A DNA stretch of 64,000 bases from Punica granatum (lineage: Eukaryota; Streptophyta; Magnoliopsida; Myrtales; Lythraceae), in assembly GCF_007655135.1 (NCBI RefSeq), contig NC_045130.1, positions 9,176,001 to 9,240,000 on the forward strand, in the 5' to 3' direction. The position numbers and the translations under genes were made by a program. Shown in pieces: positions 11,532 to 23,574 of this stretch. Numbering within the stretch: the stretch's first letter is position 1; the number at the start of each line of letters is the position of its first letter. The notes under the pieces are model-generated. The model searched no databases, was not told where the DNA came from, and worked only from the letters and a program-made list of their open reading frames with translations.

Positions 11532-14449
11532 TTAAACGGTGGATTCCTTCTTGTTCTTAGTAAGATCCGCAGTTTCATCGTTGCATACGTACTTTTTCCA
11601 GTAGGGGTGGCTCCTCCACACCTGCTGCATCTCCTCGATTGGGACACCCTTCGTCTCAGGTAGGAGCATGCAGATGAACGCGGTCATGATGATGACCCAC
11701 ACGGCAAAGAAGATGAAGAGGCCGAACTTTAAGTGGCAGAGCATCCATGTGAAAATCTGGGCCACGAAGAAGGTGAAGATCATGTTAACTGCGACATTGA
11801 TGCTCTGGGCCGCGGACCGGATTTCCAAGGGGAAGATCTCGCTGGGCACAAGCCAGCCCAGGGGCCCCCATGACCATGCGAACCCAGCCACATATACGCA
11901 GATACACGCCACCAAGCCGCCCGCGTACCACTTGGGCAATGGACCCGGGTTACCACTCAACCCGAACTTCCATGCTATGCCTGCAGTGATTATAAACTTT
12001 CCAAAAACCAAGAGAGATCATATCACGTTAGCCCTTTCAAAAGTGACATATATATAACAAAATAAGAATTTAAGGGAAAAAAAAAGTTAAAGGGATCAAT
12101 ACCTGCATTATCAACATCTGTAAACCTCCTCCAATGAACAAGAAACGACGGCCGACTTTGTCAACAGTGGTAATGGACACTAAGGTGGCGATGCAGTTGA
12201 CAAAGCCGGTGATGACAGCGGACATAAGAGAGGCATTGCTCCCAAACCCAACGGTCTTGAAGAGGACGGGCGCGTAGAACATGAAGACGTTCATGCCAGT
12301 GAGCTGCTGGAAGAGAGGGATGCAGAAGGCCATCGTGAGCTGGGGCCGGTACTTGCGCCTCCAGATGTTCCCCCACGGGCTCTTTACGAGCTTCGAGGAC
12401 TCGCAGGCAGCAATCAAGTCGTTGAACTCCTCGTCCACATCCTGGACACCGCGAATCTTGACCAACTGCCGGTGGGCTTCCTCTTTCTTGCCACGCTCAA
12501 GTAAGGAGTTTGGGGTGTCAGGGAGAAAGAGGGAACCGAGGATGATGAGAAGGGCCGGAATGACAGCGCCACCAAGGCTGAGCCGCCACCCCCAGCCGCC
12601 CTCTATCTTGGCAAACTCGTAGTTTAACAAGTTTGCAACAAGGATACCGATAGTGATCGATAGCTGGAACATCATGTTCAACGCGCCACGGTACTTGTAT
12701 GGCGCCACTTCTGACAAGTAGATCGGAACAGACTGAAAAAAAACACAATGTAACAAATGCCAAATGCACTTAGAACATATAAATCGACATAAGATTAGGC
12801 AATTGTTTCCAAGACAGGCAATCTGTTGATAAATTTGAAAAGTCGTTAACTCTTTGGAAAAAAAAGAGAGTATATTTAGAGCAACACCTAAACCATCAAT
12901 GTCGAAAACCTAAAGATGTCCGTAAATAATCATTCAAATTAAGTTCACTGAAATAAAAGTCCAATTATCAAAAGATAGCGTAGCATATTGGTGCACGTTC
13001 TCACTTGTTGATCTAAAACTTGCAGGTTCGAAACATAATAACACTGTATGTGCCCCCTTATTAATTATTTATGATTTCTCTTTCATTATATTAGGCCTTG
13101 AACCTCTTTGTAATTGGGAAAAAAAATCAAATTAATGGTTCTTGAATATATTATACAAAATGGAAATTCTCTATTTTTGGGTCCCCTAATTTCACAAAAT
13201 CATCCTCGTATAGAAAAAAGATGATGCGAGACATGCTATGCATTTTTTTTTTGGGTGAATAGCTGAGCATATTTATTAGCAATAACATCATCTCTATACA
13301 TGTAAAGTTTCTCTTTTTTGGCCTTTCTCCGCTATACTAATTACGTACTATGAACTGTTTCTACAGAATAGAAAATCGTATATATATGTTGTGTGCGTGA
13401 AAGAATATATAAGAAAATCGTTCTCTTTTTTTCTTCCCTAGTGAATGGATATAACTTTATTTTATAAATAATTCAACATTTACAATAAAAACACACGATT
13501 CAATATTCTGCTAGTTTTCCGGGCAAATCATTGGAATGCATTGTCTAATATCTATGAAGGAGGCTCGGCACATAATAGGATTTAGTTTTTCGGGCTATGA
13601 AAACACAATAAAGGTGCACGCTGTACATCAAGTTATGTGTACATAAAAAATTGGGATCAGATTATTACCTGATTGGCACACCCGATGCCACATCCAAGGA
13701 AGAGCCGACCGACGATGAGCATCGCTACGTTCTGAGCGGCACCATTTATGATGGCCCCAATAAAGAAAAGAAACCCAGCAAAGAACATGGTGACACGCCT
13801 CCCAAAGGTTCGGGTCGCCCAGGATGCGATCATTGAAGAGAACAGCGCGGCAAGATAGAGGGATGACGTGAAGAGCGTGAGAGTCTGACTGTTAAACTTG
13901 CAGTACTGATCGTCCGAGGATTTCACCGTGGATTCCTTCTGGTATACCGAGGGGAAGAACTCCTTCAGAAAGGAGTCCATAGATGTCACCCCACCTGTGA
14001 AGAATCGAATCGAAGTAAGACACCATTAGAATCATTAATTCCACGCCAAAAAAAAAAAACCGGTTAGAATTTCTTTTATGAATTCGCGATGCAAAAGGAC
14101 ATATTTTCCCTATCTGTTTATCCTAAGATTACAAGACCATAAAAATTAGAAACATAGTATGATATGTTGTTCCATACATTCTTCGACCAATCAGTCGAAC
14201 AGCAAAAGTTTCACCGTTTCATGCATTACATCCTCACAAATTCCTCGCTAAACTTGTCAACATAATCAACCGATTTCGATCTAAAGAGAGCAAGCCAGAA
14301 AAGCAGACAGATACATCACCTGAAATTCCGAGATCATAACCAAATATCAAACCACCTGAAGCAGCAACAAGGCTAGTGATGAAAACACGAAAAGTGAGCT
14401 TGCCCGGGTAATTCTTCCCGGGAGCTGTCACGATGCCGCCTCCAGCCAT
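11532..14449 (-). CDS. STP-family monosaccharide/H+ symporter
   Basis: A plasma-membrane sugar porter of the major facilitator superfamily, importing hexoses with protons. Exons on the minus strand are 14449-14320, 13994-13669, 12732-12103 and 11996-11532. Splices are GT-AG, phases agree, and they join to 516 aa, the usual STP length. Visible STP features are the MAGGG N-terminus, [17 protein letters not shown] (joined across intron 1), the RTFGRR loop, [10 protein letters not shown] at the start of exon 3, [60 protein letters not shown] and [12 protein letters not shown]. About twelve membrane segments fit. The exon 4 acceptor is ggaaag, short of pyrimidines, so this junction is the least certain. 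A SINE sits in intron 2. Substrate preference (glucose, galactose or other) cannot be read from sequence, and I do not assign a member number. Confidence 0.92.
12972..13127 (+). mobile_element. SINE family A in intron 2 of the STP gene
   Basis: Head gatagcgtagcatattggtg, B-box-like gcaggttcgaaacat and tail ctttgtaattgggaaaaaaa. It is antisense to the host gene and lies clear of both splice sites. Confidence 0.65.
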
Positions 14450-16166
14450 TGGTACGATGTTTGCTTGAAAGCAACGCCACAGCTTGTGATTTGAGAAAAA
14501 TATATAGTAGGGTGTAAATCCTAGTTAAAATATCTGTTTCAGATATATCCAATATCTCATAAGATTTTTCTTTTTCCCGGTTAATCCGATAGAATCTATC
14601 GATTCTGTTGAAAGACATCTTTTTTAGATTTTTTTGTTAATCCTTAACAAACTCATCAAACAAGTCGAGTCAGCTATAAGAATTTTTTAAAGCAGAGTTA
14701 AAGTTTTGCCACGGATAATATGATGTTTTCAAGTTGACATAATCTATATTTGGCCGGTGGAATTTTTAATTTTAATTGCATGGGTGTAGGTGGCCAAAAA
14801 AACATACATGGGTATAGGATTAATTATTTATATTTAAAAATACATAAGCATGTCATTCTTTTATTTACGCTATTCCAGATCTGACCCGTATCTATATCTA
14901 TAATTATATATATATATATATATATATATTTTGAATAGAAAAATGCTGTGCAGATTAAGCATGAGTTTTAGCACTCATACATATGCTAAAAGATATTTAT
15001 ATTTATCATATTGTATTATACTATATGTCAGATTAATTTTTTAATTACCATTCATAATTTAAATTAGAATGTTAAAACTAATATTTAAACATTCAACCAA
15101 TTTACATAGCTGATTTCACGACAGCCATAACGAATGATGGAAATAATACGAATGATGGAAATAATAACTGATCTATCTTTATTTGATCTCGCACAATGCA
15201 TATTCAATGATTAAAATAACATCTTTATCTTTATCTTTATCTTTATCTTTATATGGCAGTTTGCGATCTAAAGGAAGTTAAGTTGACAAAGTATCAAGAG
15301 AATGATCGAGTACCTTTTCATTAAATTATGAAAATTTTAAAATTATTGAAACGAAATTTTAGAATAAGATTTTCTTTTCGGTTGGAGAACGTGAAAAAAA
15401 TTAAATCAAGAAATTAATTTATAAAATATGTTGCTCCAGCACTTTCTTGATTTAAAGAATACCAAAAGTAATATATGAGGTTGAGAAAATGAAGCAATTC
15501 TGATTTCAATTTAAGAAAAAAGCATATTGAATCAATATTTATTCATTAGTGAATTATGTGTTTATTCTTAATCCGAAAAATGAAGTTTGCAGATAGAATT
15601 TTTTTTGGTAAGCCACAAATCAATCTAGTCAGTTAGCGAAATAAGTTGTTGAATTTAAAAAAGATATCTTCCGTATATCTTAGTTTGTAAATCTGACCTT
15701 TCGTCAGACGATTTTTTTTATTAATTTTTATAAAAATTTAAAATAAAAAGAATGTCTTTCCCCCGAAAATACAGTCCTACACCGTAAATGCGCGTCCGAA
15801 CTGGTCGATTGCTCAACCGAGTTTTCTGAGTCTGGCTGGGTCCTACAGCAAGCTGGCTCATTTGCATGTTTGGACCCAGACAGCGGTGATGAGTCCTAAT
15901 TCAACCCGTCGAACCGTCTGGTCCAGGTGGGGTTTATAAACTTTGATATATTCAGGTCCATCATTGAAATTTCCATCAACGAGATTATAGGGATTTTGAG
16001 TTAAAGAGAGAAGGAGATGGCCATATCTTCTGAAGACGAATGTGGAATGTAAACTAAATCGATTACTAAATGCCATAAGTTTAATTTGTCATGGCAAAGC
16101 CGATACATCTTTCCTATTTGAACTTGAAACCATTGAATTAATTAATCGTAATCTTTCAATTGATAA
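14450..16166. other. Promoter side of the STP gene and AT-rich intergenic DNA
   Basis: Contains a (TA)n tract at about 14905-14929, an 18-bp tandem pair at 15130-15165 (acgaatgatggaaataat, two exact copies) and a TCTTTA hexamer array at about 15222-15252. No gene is supported. Confidence 0.5.
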
Positions 16167-16317
16167 TTTTTTTTTCGATTACAAGGGAGACCCGTATGCT
16201 TAGTACAATGAAATAAAAATCATGATAGCTAATAAAGGAGTACGGGTAGTTTTACTAGGTATCGAACATGAATCCTCTTGGTTGCCAAGTGAGAGCCGCG
16301 CCATTGTGCTATATCTC
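16167..16317 (-). mobile_element. SINE family A, reverse orientation
   Basis: Reads as the complement: tail ttttttttcgattacaaggg, a B-box complement (gtatcgaacatgaa), then head complement gagagccgcgccattgtgct. Confidence 0.6.
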
Positions 16318-17380
16318 TTTTTAATTTTCAATTGAGAAATTTGATCTTATACTTAATTAGTTTCATTAATATCAAAACTGTTGGAAAAGATTTTTCTGTT
16401 GTCTAGCTTCTCGCTGAACCGTGGCCACGTTAAATGACAAGCACAACGTGAACTTATCCCTATATATCGCCCAAAGTCGCTTAGTGAAAACTGAACTGAT
16501 GCCAAGTACTCTCATTAAACTATTTATCTTCTCCGATGTTATCATTTGAATCCACCGGAGGACCTTATGAAATAAAAATTTATAATAACATAAGAATCTA
16601 TATTCAGGGAAGAATATTTTCTACAACGATACTAATTATTAGCCAACAAAAAAAATGTTACTATTGAGTTGCTTCGTGTAGAGCCGGGGCTATGTAGGGC
16701 GCGAATTTGTGACCAGGAGGGAATAGATTTCTCTTCCTATAGGCCAGATAGCCTAATAGCAGTTAGTATATATGCTAAAATATTTATAAATAAAGAAAAA
16801 AAAGTCTTTATGGGATGATTATTTTAAATCTAAAATACTTCAGCCATTATGTAAGTAATCAAATATTCGCATGTAGTTTATGGCCACATGACATAAAAAA
16901 TCAATGACAAATGATTGATTGCGATTGTCCATGGAAGGAAAAGGAAAAACAGAAACAAGAGTACTTAAAATCATCTTAAAGATGCGCCTAATCAAATCCT
17001 TTAATTATCCACATTTAATATATGTTTTTGAATATTGGTATGTTCAAGTGATGGGTAGGAGTCGTTTTAAGAAGGACCAGAAGAAAAGATGAAAATGATG
17101 AATCGATGCACGACAATCAGACTCTTGATTATGCCTTTGTGTTTTGTCTCTTCTCCGTCAGAAAAAAAGGTTCCAACCACTGTTTAACAATTTTCTATTC
17201 TTGTACTCTAAACACGTGATTCATTGTGCGTATATTTCCCACATCTTGCTAATTGTACAGTATACCATCGAATAAAAGGACTATCCTCTTTATACATTAG
17301 AATGCATGGACTTCTTCTTTTTTTTATGTGCACCGTGATATTTGGAAGCCCAATGGCCTTCGACTAATTCAATCGAGTCG
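16318..17380. other. Intergenic, no feature recognised
   Basis: AT-rich. A (GAGTC)n pentamer run sits at its right edge, about 17374-17395. Confidence 0.5.
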
Positions 17381-17512
17381 AGTCGAGTCGAGTCGGTCCA
17401 CTAAGGGTAAAGTTTTTCCAGTATAAATCCTTTTCCATTCACAAAATCCGAACCCGATATCTTGTTTAAGAGAAATAATCGCTGAATCATTTGAATTAAT
17501 TCATATTGGTAA
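17381..17512 (-). mobile_element. Dispersed repeat family B, probable tRNA-derived SINE
   Basis: Shares an ordered set of blocks with 20065-20212, 42296-42434 and 57310-57432: gtccactaa, then cattcacaa, then cgaacccgatatcttgttta, then gaatcatttgaattaattca. Read on the minus strand, these give a head resembling an A-box (ttcaaatgattcagcg) followed by a B-box-like gggttcggattttg. Confidence 0.5.
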
Positions 17513-18033
17513 CATGCAATGTCTCCCATAACATGCATGGACTTAAATAAGCGACTGCATTCATTATTGTCGATGCAGTGAATCACGCGTTTTTAGAAGT
17601 GCTGAGATTAAATTTAATGTCAGCATCTGTGTAGAAAGGCATAGAATTTACTTTACTATATCCCTGCAAATGAACTGCCTGAAATCCGTAATTTTGGATA
17701 GTGTAAATGTCTTTCAAGTAAGAAACCAAGAAAGAAGGATAAAAAACAAATACCTAAGAGGATCCGATTATTTTTTATCTTGTAATTTTCGTTTTCTTGA
17801 GCATTTTATCTTGTGCACTCGTCATGTACTTATTACATGTTATGAATAAATTTTCAAGGTTGAACGGGAAAAACAAAAACAAAAACAAAGACAAATGCTT
17901 TATCAAGAACCACTCCACTTATTTCACTTTTAATTAAATGAGCACGAGACACAGACAGCGGACCAATTTGTACCATATGAAACCTGTGTGTTACTTTGAT
18001 CATTATCTAGCTATATATATACATATATATACA
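17513..18033. other. Intergenic with possible retroelement 3' end at about 17765-17890
   Basis: The segment from cttgtaattttcgttttctt to the A-rich run near 17890 resembles 40905-41000 in order and content. This suggests a shared retroelement 3' end. Confidence 0.35.
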
Positions 18034-18575
18034 CTAGTGAATTTACATGCGCATTACACGTGAAACCTTCTTTGATATTGTTAAAATACATAATACTCGA
18101 ACGACAGAATAAATAACAAAACTCTTTTAAAAAAAGAAATATATAAATAATAAGTAAATTAATAGTATCTCTTTTTGAATGGATTTGTGACCATTTCTAA
18201 TTAGAAATATGTGCTACTTTAATATATGAATAAATAAAATAAAAAATAATTAATAATATCTATGAGGGTTGATGACATAAAAAAGTAAAAACTTGGCCTT
18301 TTTATTATTTCTAGCACGAATTTTTTAATAGAAAAATTACAATATGAGTTTCGTATAATGTCTAACATGTCATCATTTTCCTGTCAGTTTTAAAGGATTT
18401 TTCTAATATAGCACTAACATTGTCGACATAACACATAAAAATATACTAAATGGACCCCATGAGTAGTTAAATATTTAATTAAAAATAAAAATTATTAAAG
18501 AAAATTAATAATATTCACAAAAAATATAGTATAGAAAATTGAACAAACTTGTCATACTTTTATAAATAGTATAGA
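18034..18575 (-). mobile_element. Helitron-like non-autonomous element
   Basis: Read on the minus strand it starts TCTATACTATTTATAAAAG and ends in ATTCACTAG, matching the Helitron rule of a 5' TC and a 3' CTRR. The flanking bases are A before and T after, as expected for insertion between A and T. A GC-richer segment (acgtgtaatgcgcatgt) just before the 3' end could be the weakened terminal hairpin. It has no coding capacity. Confidence 0.5.
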
Positions 18576-19083
18576 TATTATAGAAAACAGGAAAGACACC
18601 TTTCCCTATTAGGAAACAGATTCATGCCACCAGGTCGGAGCCCCTATGACAGCCCCGGCCACAAAGAGTCCCTTGTGGTATGAAAAGAGTCACTTCCAGA
18701 AGATACATTGACCTTGTATTAGGAATGAAATAACCCGAAAAAGAGATTCGGGCCATTGATGCTTCTAACACAACTTGCATCTCATACATTGATCTTTTTT
18801 GTTGGGAGGATATTTACCTTTCTGTGCAAGGAATAAAATCAACTGCTCCATGGACATGACTAGCACTATGTTCAGGAAAAGAAATACCTATGCTCTTGCA
18901 ATATACCATTGTAAAAGTAAATAAATTTATAATCATCAATAAAAAACTTTAAATTGATTCATGATGCAACCTATTCTTTTTTATTTTGTTAAAAATTTTC
19001 TCTTTATTTCAACTTTTTCGTTTTTGAACTTCTATTCTCGTGGCCAAAAGAAAAAAAAACTTCTATACTCAATATTAGGCAAT
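18576..19083. other. Intergenic; unidentified lower-AT block at about 18600-18900
   Basis: The block at about 18600-18900 has a composition unlike its flanks and could be a broken gene or retroelement piece. No frame is long enough to identify it. Confidence 0.3.
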
Positions 19084-19863
19084 ACTAGTGAAAATGCCCG
19101 CGCATTGCGACAAGTTTATTTTTTTTTATAACTGATTAGATCTTATATTAGTAGATGTGGATTAATTTACCCGTGCCATGCACATGTCTAAAGATTAAGA
19201 CAATACTTTGGATTTCATTATTTTTATAAATGTTACTTTGTAAAAAATTACATTAACTTACCACGTTAAAATACGTGTCTATATTCAAGAATATAATTAT
19301 TTGTAACAAAAATTTAACTAATCAGAATACAAATGCATATTAACACATCCAGTTTAGTAAATATATGATAAAATTAAAAATAATTCTTATATAAAATAGT
19401 TTTTTAGAAAATTGCGAAGTTTAGAAAATTATAAGAAATGAACAATCCAAATAAAATTAAAAAATTAATATCAATTTTTTATAAGCAATATTTGACCATT
19501 TTAAAAATGTAAATAAAAATAATGTATTGTTATTTGAAGAATTAATTTTTTGGGAAAAATGACTAAAATTCTTGAAGTATACTCAAGTGTTTTTATTATT
19601 GATAGTATTAAAAATATATTGATATAAGTATAAATATAAATATAAATATAAACACAATTATATAAAAGAATAAAAACATGTACATCTTAAAGTCCTATAA
19701 AGTATAAACCTAATCTACAGTTTTTATTTTATATACCCATCATTTAACTACTTGATTTTTTTATTGCGAAAACAGAAGGAAGAAGGGGTTTTGCAATATT
19801 TTATGTAAAAATTCTTATTAGAAGACACATGGCTTCCAACTCTCGTTTAGCTTAATATATAGA
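19084..19863 (-). mobile_element. Helitron-like element, second copy
   Basis: Minus-strand start TCTATATATTAAGCTAAAC. The 3' end has a GC-rich segment, gcaatgcgcgggc, then attttcactag followed by T. The 5' flanking base is T rather than A, so the left boundary is less secure than in the 18034-18575 element. Confidence 0.4.
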
Positions 19864-20064
19864 AGACATAGATATAGATGTAAATAAATAGATGGATATA
19901 GTCATACAGATATGGATACATCAAATCAGATTATATTCCCTAGTACTCCAAGTCCGCCATTATCTGGTAATATACATGATCTTTATATACATTCTGAAGC
20001 TTGGCATAGTTTTTTTTTTGTCTGCACCACTTAATATCCAAAAGTTTTATGGGCTTTGATTAAT

Positions 20065-20212
20065 CTGGGTTTGAACTGAGTGCGCATTAAAGGGTAAAAC
20101 ACTTTTTCAATCGTGGATATTCTCAATATACAAAACTCGAATTTGTGACATTGTATAAGAAAAATATGTGTCGAATCATCTAAATCAATCCATGTTAGTT
20201 TGGCATAGGTAA
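20065..20212 (-). mobile_element. Dispersed repeat family B, second copy
   Basis: Carries the family B block order: aaagggtaaaacac, then acaaaactcgaatttgtgac, then gtgtcgaatcatctaaatca and atccatgttagt. Confidence 0.45.
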
Positions 20213-20440
20213 TTTTTCCTGGGGATTCACAATAGCTTGAGCCAATTTAGCTAACGATGGTCAAGTAGCCTAAGCTGCCGGTTGAAATTAGCAATTTAGC
20301 ATGATGCAATCTACTAATGCACATTGGTTCATCTTTTTCTCTTCTTTTTTTCTCTCCAGTGTTCATAAATAGTCTCTTCAAAGTAGTCGAAATCAATGTT
20401 ATAGCTTACTTATCCAAAAATGCTATATTAGCTTCTTCTC

Positions 20441-20587
20441 TTTTTTACTGTTACAAGGAAGGTTTATGGCTCAGTACAATGGAATAAAAGTTGTAAATAT
20501 CTATTAAATGAACACTAGTAGTCTCACCTGAGTATCAAATCTGAAATATCTTGATTATCGGATGAGAACATACGCCACCGGGACACA
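20441..20587 (-). mobile_element. SINE family A, reverse orientation
   Basis: Tail complement ttttttactgttacaagg, then cagtacaatggaataaaa, a B-box complement (gagtatcaaatctgaaa), then head complement gagaacatacgccaccggga. It lies about 710 bp upstream of the CBF start codon. Confidence 0.6.
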
Positions 20588-20767
20588 CTTTTGATTATGT
20601 TAGCTACTTAAAGATGATATTCTTTGGCATGATATAATTGGCTAGGTTGATATCCTATAACATCATGTTCTTTTTATTTAGTCGCAATCGATGCATTATT
20701 AATTGTTCACATGATTCAGATTAAATGCTCGAAACTGATCCTGATGGGAGGGAGGAGCAGAACTTCT

Positions 20768-20800
20768 CACGTGGTCGAATAAAACCTTATTTTCCACGTG
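20768..20800. promoter_or_regulatory. Two G-boxes upstream of the CBF gene
   Basis: CACGTG occurs at 20768-20773 and 20795-20800, the second inside the palindrome ccacgtgg, about 500 bp before the start codon. G-boxes bind bHLH and bZIP factors; PIF-type bHLH proteins are known regulators of CBF genes. Use here is inferred. Confidence 0.4.
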
Positions 20801-21068
20801 GTTATTTTCATTCCAAAAGCAGCTGCAGCAGAAGCAATTAAAGCACGAGGAAAACACCGAGTGACTTCCATGATGACCGCAGCGGAGGAAACAACAATGG
20901 GAGTCAATCTCCAGTGCAGTGTAGGGACAAGACTAGAGACAGCCTCACTTCCACTCTTATTCTGATTCCTTATGTGGGAACTCGTTTTGGGCCCCACCAC
21001 GTTTGTTTTCCACTCCCATTCCAATCTATCAGTCATACTTGATTCACTCCCATTTCCTACTCAATGCA

Positions 21069-21097
21069 ACGGGCGCGCATATATATATATATATAGG
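21069..21097 (+). promoter_or_regulatory. CGCG core and TATA tract of the CBF promoter
   Basis: A cgggcgcgc motif, which resembles the CAMTA-binding CGCG core, sits directly before a run of TA units ending at about 21097. The start codon is about 200 bp downstream, a plausible leader length. Confidence 0.4.
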
Positions 21098-21294
21098 TCG
21101 ATATCATATACAAAGACATTCCCACATTCGCTTGTCATCTACAAACTCGAGCGTTTCAATAGAAATCACCGAATCTAGATTATCGGAAGACCTACTAAGC
21201 GATTACGTATCAAGAAGGAGTTGTGATTAAAGCTTAAATACACATAGTTTGTATCTGTGAGTTTTGAGACTTTCAACCGTGCGCCAAATTCTAT

Positions 21295-22095
21295 ATGGAT
21301 ATAGCTTACGTTTGCCGGGGATATGATTCGCAGTCGTTCGATTCAGACTGCTGCACCTACACCACTAAGCTCGCTGAGTCACCTTCCCCATCAGAGTTGT
21401 GCACGCGGCCCGTGGTGCACTCTGACGAGGAGGTGGTCTTGCTGGCATCGAGCAAGCCGAAGAAGAGAGCCGGCCGGAGGGTCTTCAAGGAGACACGCCA
21501 CCCTGTCTACCACGGTGTGCGAAGGAGGAACAGGAATAAGTGGGTGTGCGAGCTCCGTGAGCCCAACAAGAGGACCCGGATTTGGCTCGGGACGTATCCC
21601 ACTGCCGAGATGGCAGCAAGGGCACACGATGTTGGAGCCCTCGCCTTGCGGGGTAAGAGGGCGTGCCTCAACTTTGCAGACTCTGCATGGCGGCTCCAGG
21701 TTCCTGCCTCGAGTGAGGCAGCCGATCTCAGGAGGGTGGCGCTGGAGGCTGCAGAGGCATTTCAACCCCACGAAGCGAGAAGCAAGGAAGAAGCCCGTGA
21801 CAGTACTGCCGATGGCGAGGAGCAGGTACGGGAAACTATCACTGTCAGTTCTCAAAGCTTATTTTCGAGTTGTCCCGAGGTGGATGTCACAACATTGCCG
21901 GAGATAAGAACAGCAGTGTCCGAGGATTATGCGAATTGCGACGGAGGTGATCAAGAGTTAAACATGGCAAGGTGGGCCGACCGGCCACTGCTTTCTCCCC
22001 CTCCTTCTTGTTCGGGGCATAGTACCATCAACTGGGATTGTTATGATGCTGAAGTTCACGACGTCGATATCACATTATGGAGCTATTCCACATAA
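21295..22095 (+). CDS. CBF: CBF/DREB1 AP2/ERF transcription factor
   Basis: An intronless 266-aa nuclear activator that should bind CRT/DRE elements (core CCGAC) in cold- and drought-responsive promoters. The AP2 domain spans about residues 71-128 ([36 protein letters not shown]). It has valine at domain position 14 and glutamate at 19, as in DREB proteins. It is bracketed by both CBF signatures: [16 protein letters not shown] before (residues 55-70) and DSAWRL after (129-134). The acidic C-terminus ends LWSYST, holding the LWSY motif of DREB1 proteins. The first signature has RAGRRV where the usual form is closer to PAGRKKF. The protein is somewhat longer than typical Arabidopsis CBFs (about 215 aa) because of an extended C-terminal region. 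Which CBF it is cannot be told from sequence. Confidence 0.95.
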   Translation: MDIAYVCRGYDSQSFDSDCCTYTTKLAESPSPSELCTRPVVHSDEEVVLLASSKPKKRAGRRVFKETRHPVYHGVRRRNRNKWVCELREPNKRTRIWLGTYPTAEMAARAHDVGALALRGKRACLNFADSAWRLQVPASSEAADLRRVALEAAEAFQPHEARSKEEARDSTADGEEQVRETITVSSQSLFSSCPEVDVTTLPEIRTAVSEDYANCDGGDQELNMARWADRPLLSPPPSCSGHSTINWDCYDAEVHDVDITLWSYST

Positions 22096-22929
22096 TCTCT
22101 TAGAGATAGACAACTAATTAATTAATCAGGAATAATTTTTCTGGTTTCAGTGCAAGACCTTTTTTTTTTCTCAGCTATTGTCCTGCTTATTAATCTTTTG
22201 ACCACTTTTTTTTTCCGATGAATTTGGAGCTAAGCCCAATCTTTTGATCACTTTTCCGATTACAAAAAGACCAATGAATTTAGTACAAGTAAATAGAATT
22301 TAAATAAATGGATACAAGTAATATGATGTGGACACTAAATCTGAAACCTCTTAGTTCCTACGCGAGAGCGTGTATCACACCTCACTATGCTCCTTTTTCT
22401 CGGATTAGAAAAAAAAAAGATTGTACAGTGGCAGCAACAGCGCTAGCATATCTATCATAGGATAGATCATGTAGATGTATAGATTAGCTCATTTACATTA
22501 ATGATCGTGCCGCAAAGTTCTATAATTTAAGTGTGCATCTTTTTTGGTGAAATACGGGCCAAAGCAAAACATTAGACAAAAATTACTAAGAAACATCAAC
22601 AATGTGTTGATTGAGTAGTAAATAGTTTTAACCTTCTAAGAAGGAGAATGCAAGTTTGAATATCGAGAAGTGCATTTATTAGGAGAGAAATAATCTTTTA
22701 TACTCGATTCACAAAATTGCAACGGCAATATCTTCCATAATTTAAGATTACTGAAAAAAAAAAACTACTAAGAAACTCAACAAGGAAACCCCGACTGCAT
22801 CGAAGAGCGAGGTACCAAGTCCAAGAGTCTATGCACTGCCATTAGCGGCAACAAATATTGTCGTAGATAAGATAAAATGTAAATGGAACTTTATTAGGTG
22901 ATGTTCACACCTAAATGGTGAAATATATG
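22096..22929. other. Downstream of CBF, with a SINE and a further SINE-like piece
   Basis: Apart from the SINE at 22252-22391, a B-box-like gcaagtttgaatatcgag at about 22650 suggests another degraded tRNA-derived element at about 22600-22745. A truncated SINE tail lies at about 22206-22240. No coding signal. Confidence 0.4.
22252..22391 (-). mobile_element. SINE family A, reverse orientation
   Basis: Tail complement ttttccgattacaaaaagac, then a B-box complement (ctaaatctgaaacctc), then head complement gcgagagcgtgtatcacacc. Confidence 0.6.
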
Positions 22930-23523
22930 CTAGTCTGTTCCGCGCGCTTTGTGCGGATGCATTGAGTTTTCATAAGAAATTTTCACGTTAATAACCAGTT
23001 AGGATTTTATCAACCATCTTCTTTTTAGATAATTATATACTGATTTGATCAAAATTCTAGTTTCTATTAAGAAAACTTACGAAATCAAATACAGTTATTG
23101 TTTATGTTGACAAATAATATGTTCTTTTTAAAAAAATATTATATGTAAATGAATTAAAACCAGTAATTAAAGTTAACTCTCCCAATATTCATCCTATATA
23201 AAAGCAAATTAAGTATACTAATATATTAATGTGTATGATTCTTAGTAATAATTTACCTTGACAAAGCATATATCTGATGAACATTGAATTTCTCCAACCC
23301 ATATTGGTGGTTTTTTTTTTATCGGTTACAAGGGAGGCACATGAGCCTCGTACATATTGGTGTCTTTCTTAGCAATAATTAATCATAAAATCTAAAACTT
23401 TTGATTTTTTAAATCTAAAGATAGACGCACTGTCCATTTTAAAATTCATATAATTCATTCAAAATTACTTGTTTTTAATTTAAATTGAAATTTTTTATTT
23501 TATTATAGAAAGTAATATATAGA
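22930..23523 (-). mobile_element. Helitron-like element, third copy
   Basis: Minus-strand start TCTATATATTACTTTC, preceded by A. The minus-strand end is a GC-rich hairpin candidate, ccgcacaaagcgcgcgg, then aacagactag. The base after CTAG is C, not the expected T. A truncated family A SINE tail sits inside at about 23309-23352. Confidence 0.4.
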
Positions 23524-23574
23524 TATATGGATGTGAGAGTAATATAATTCATACAAAAATTATCTTAAACATTA

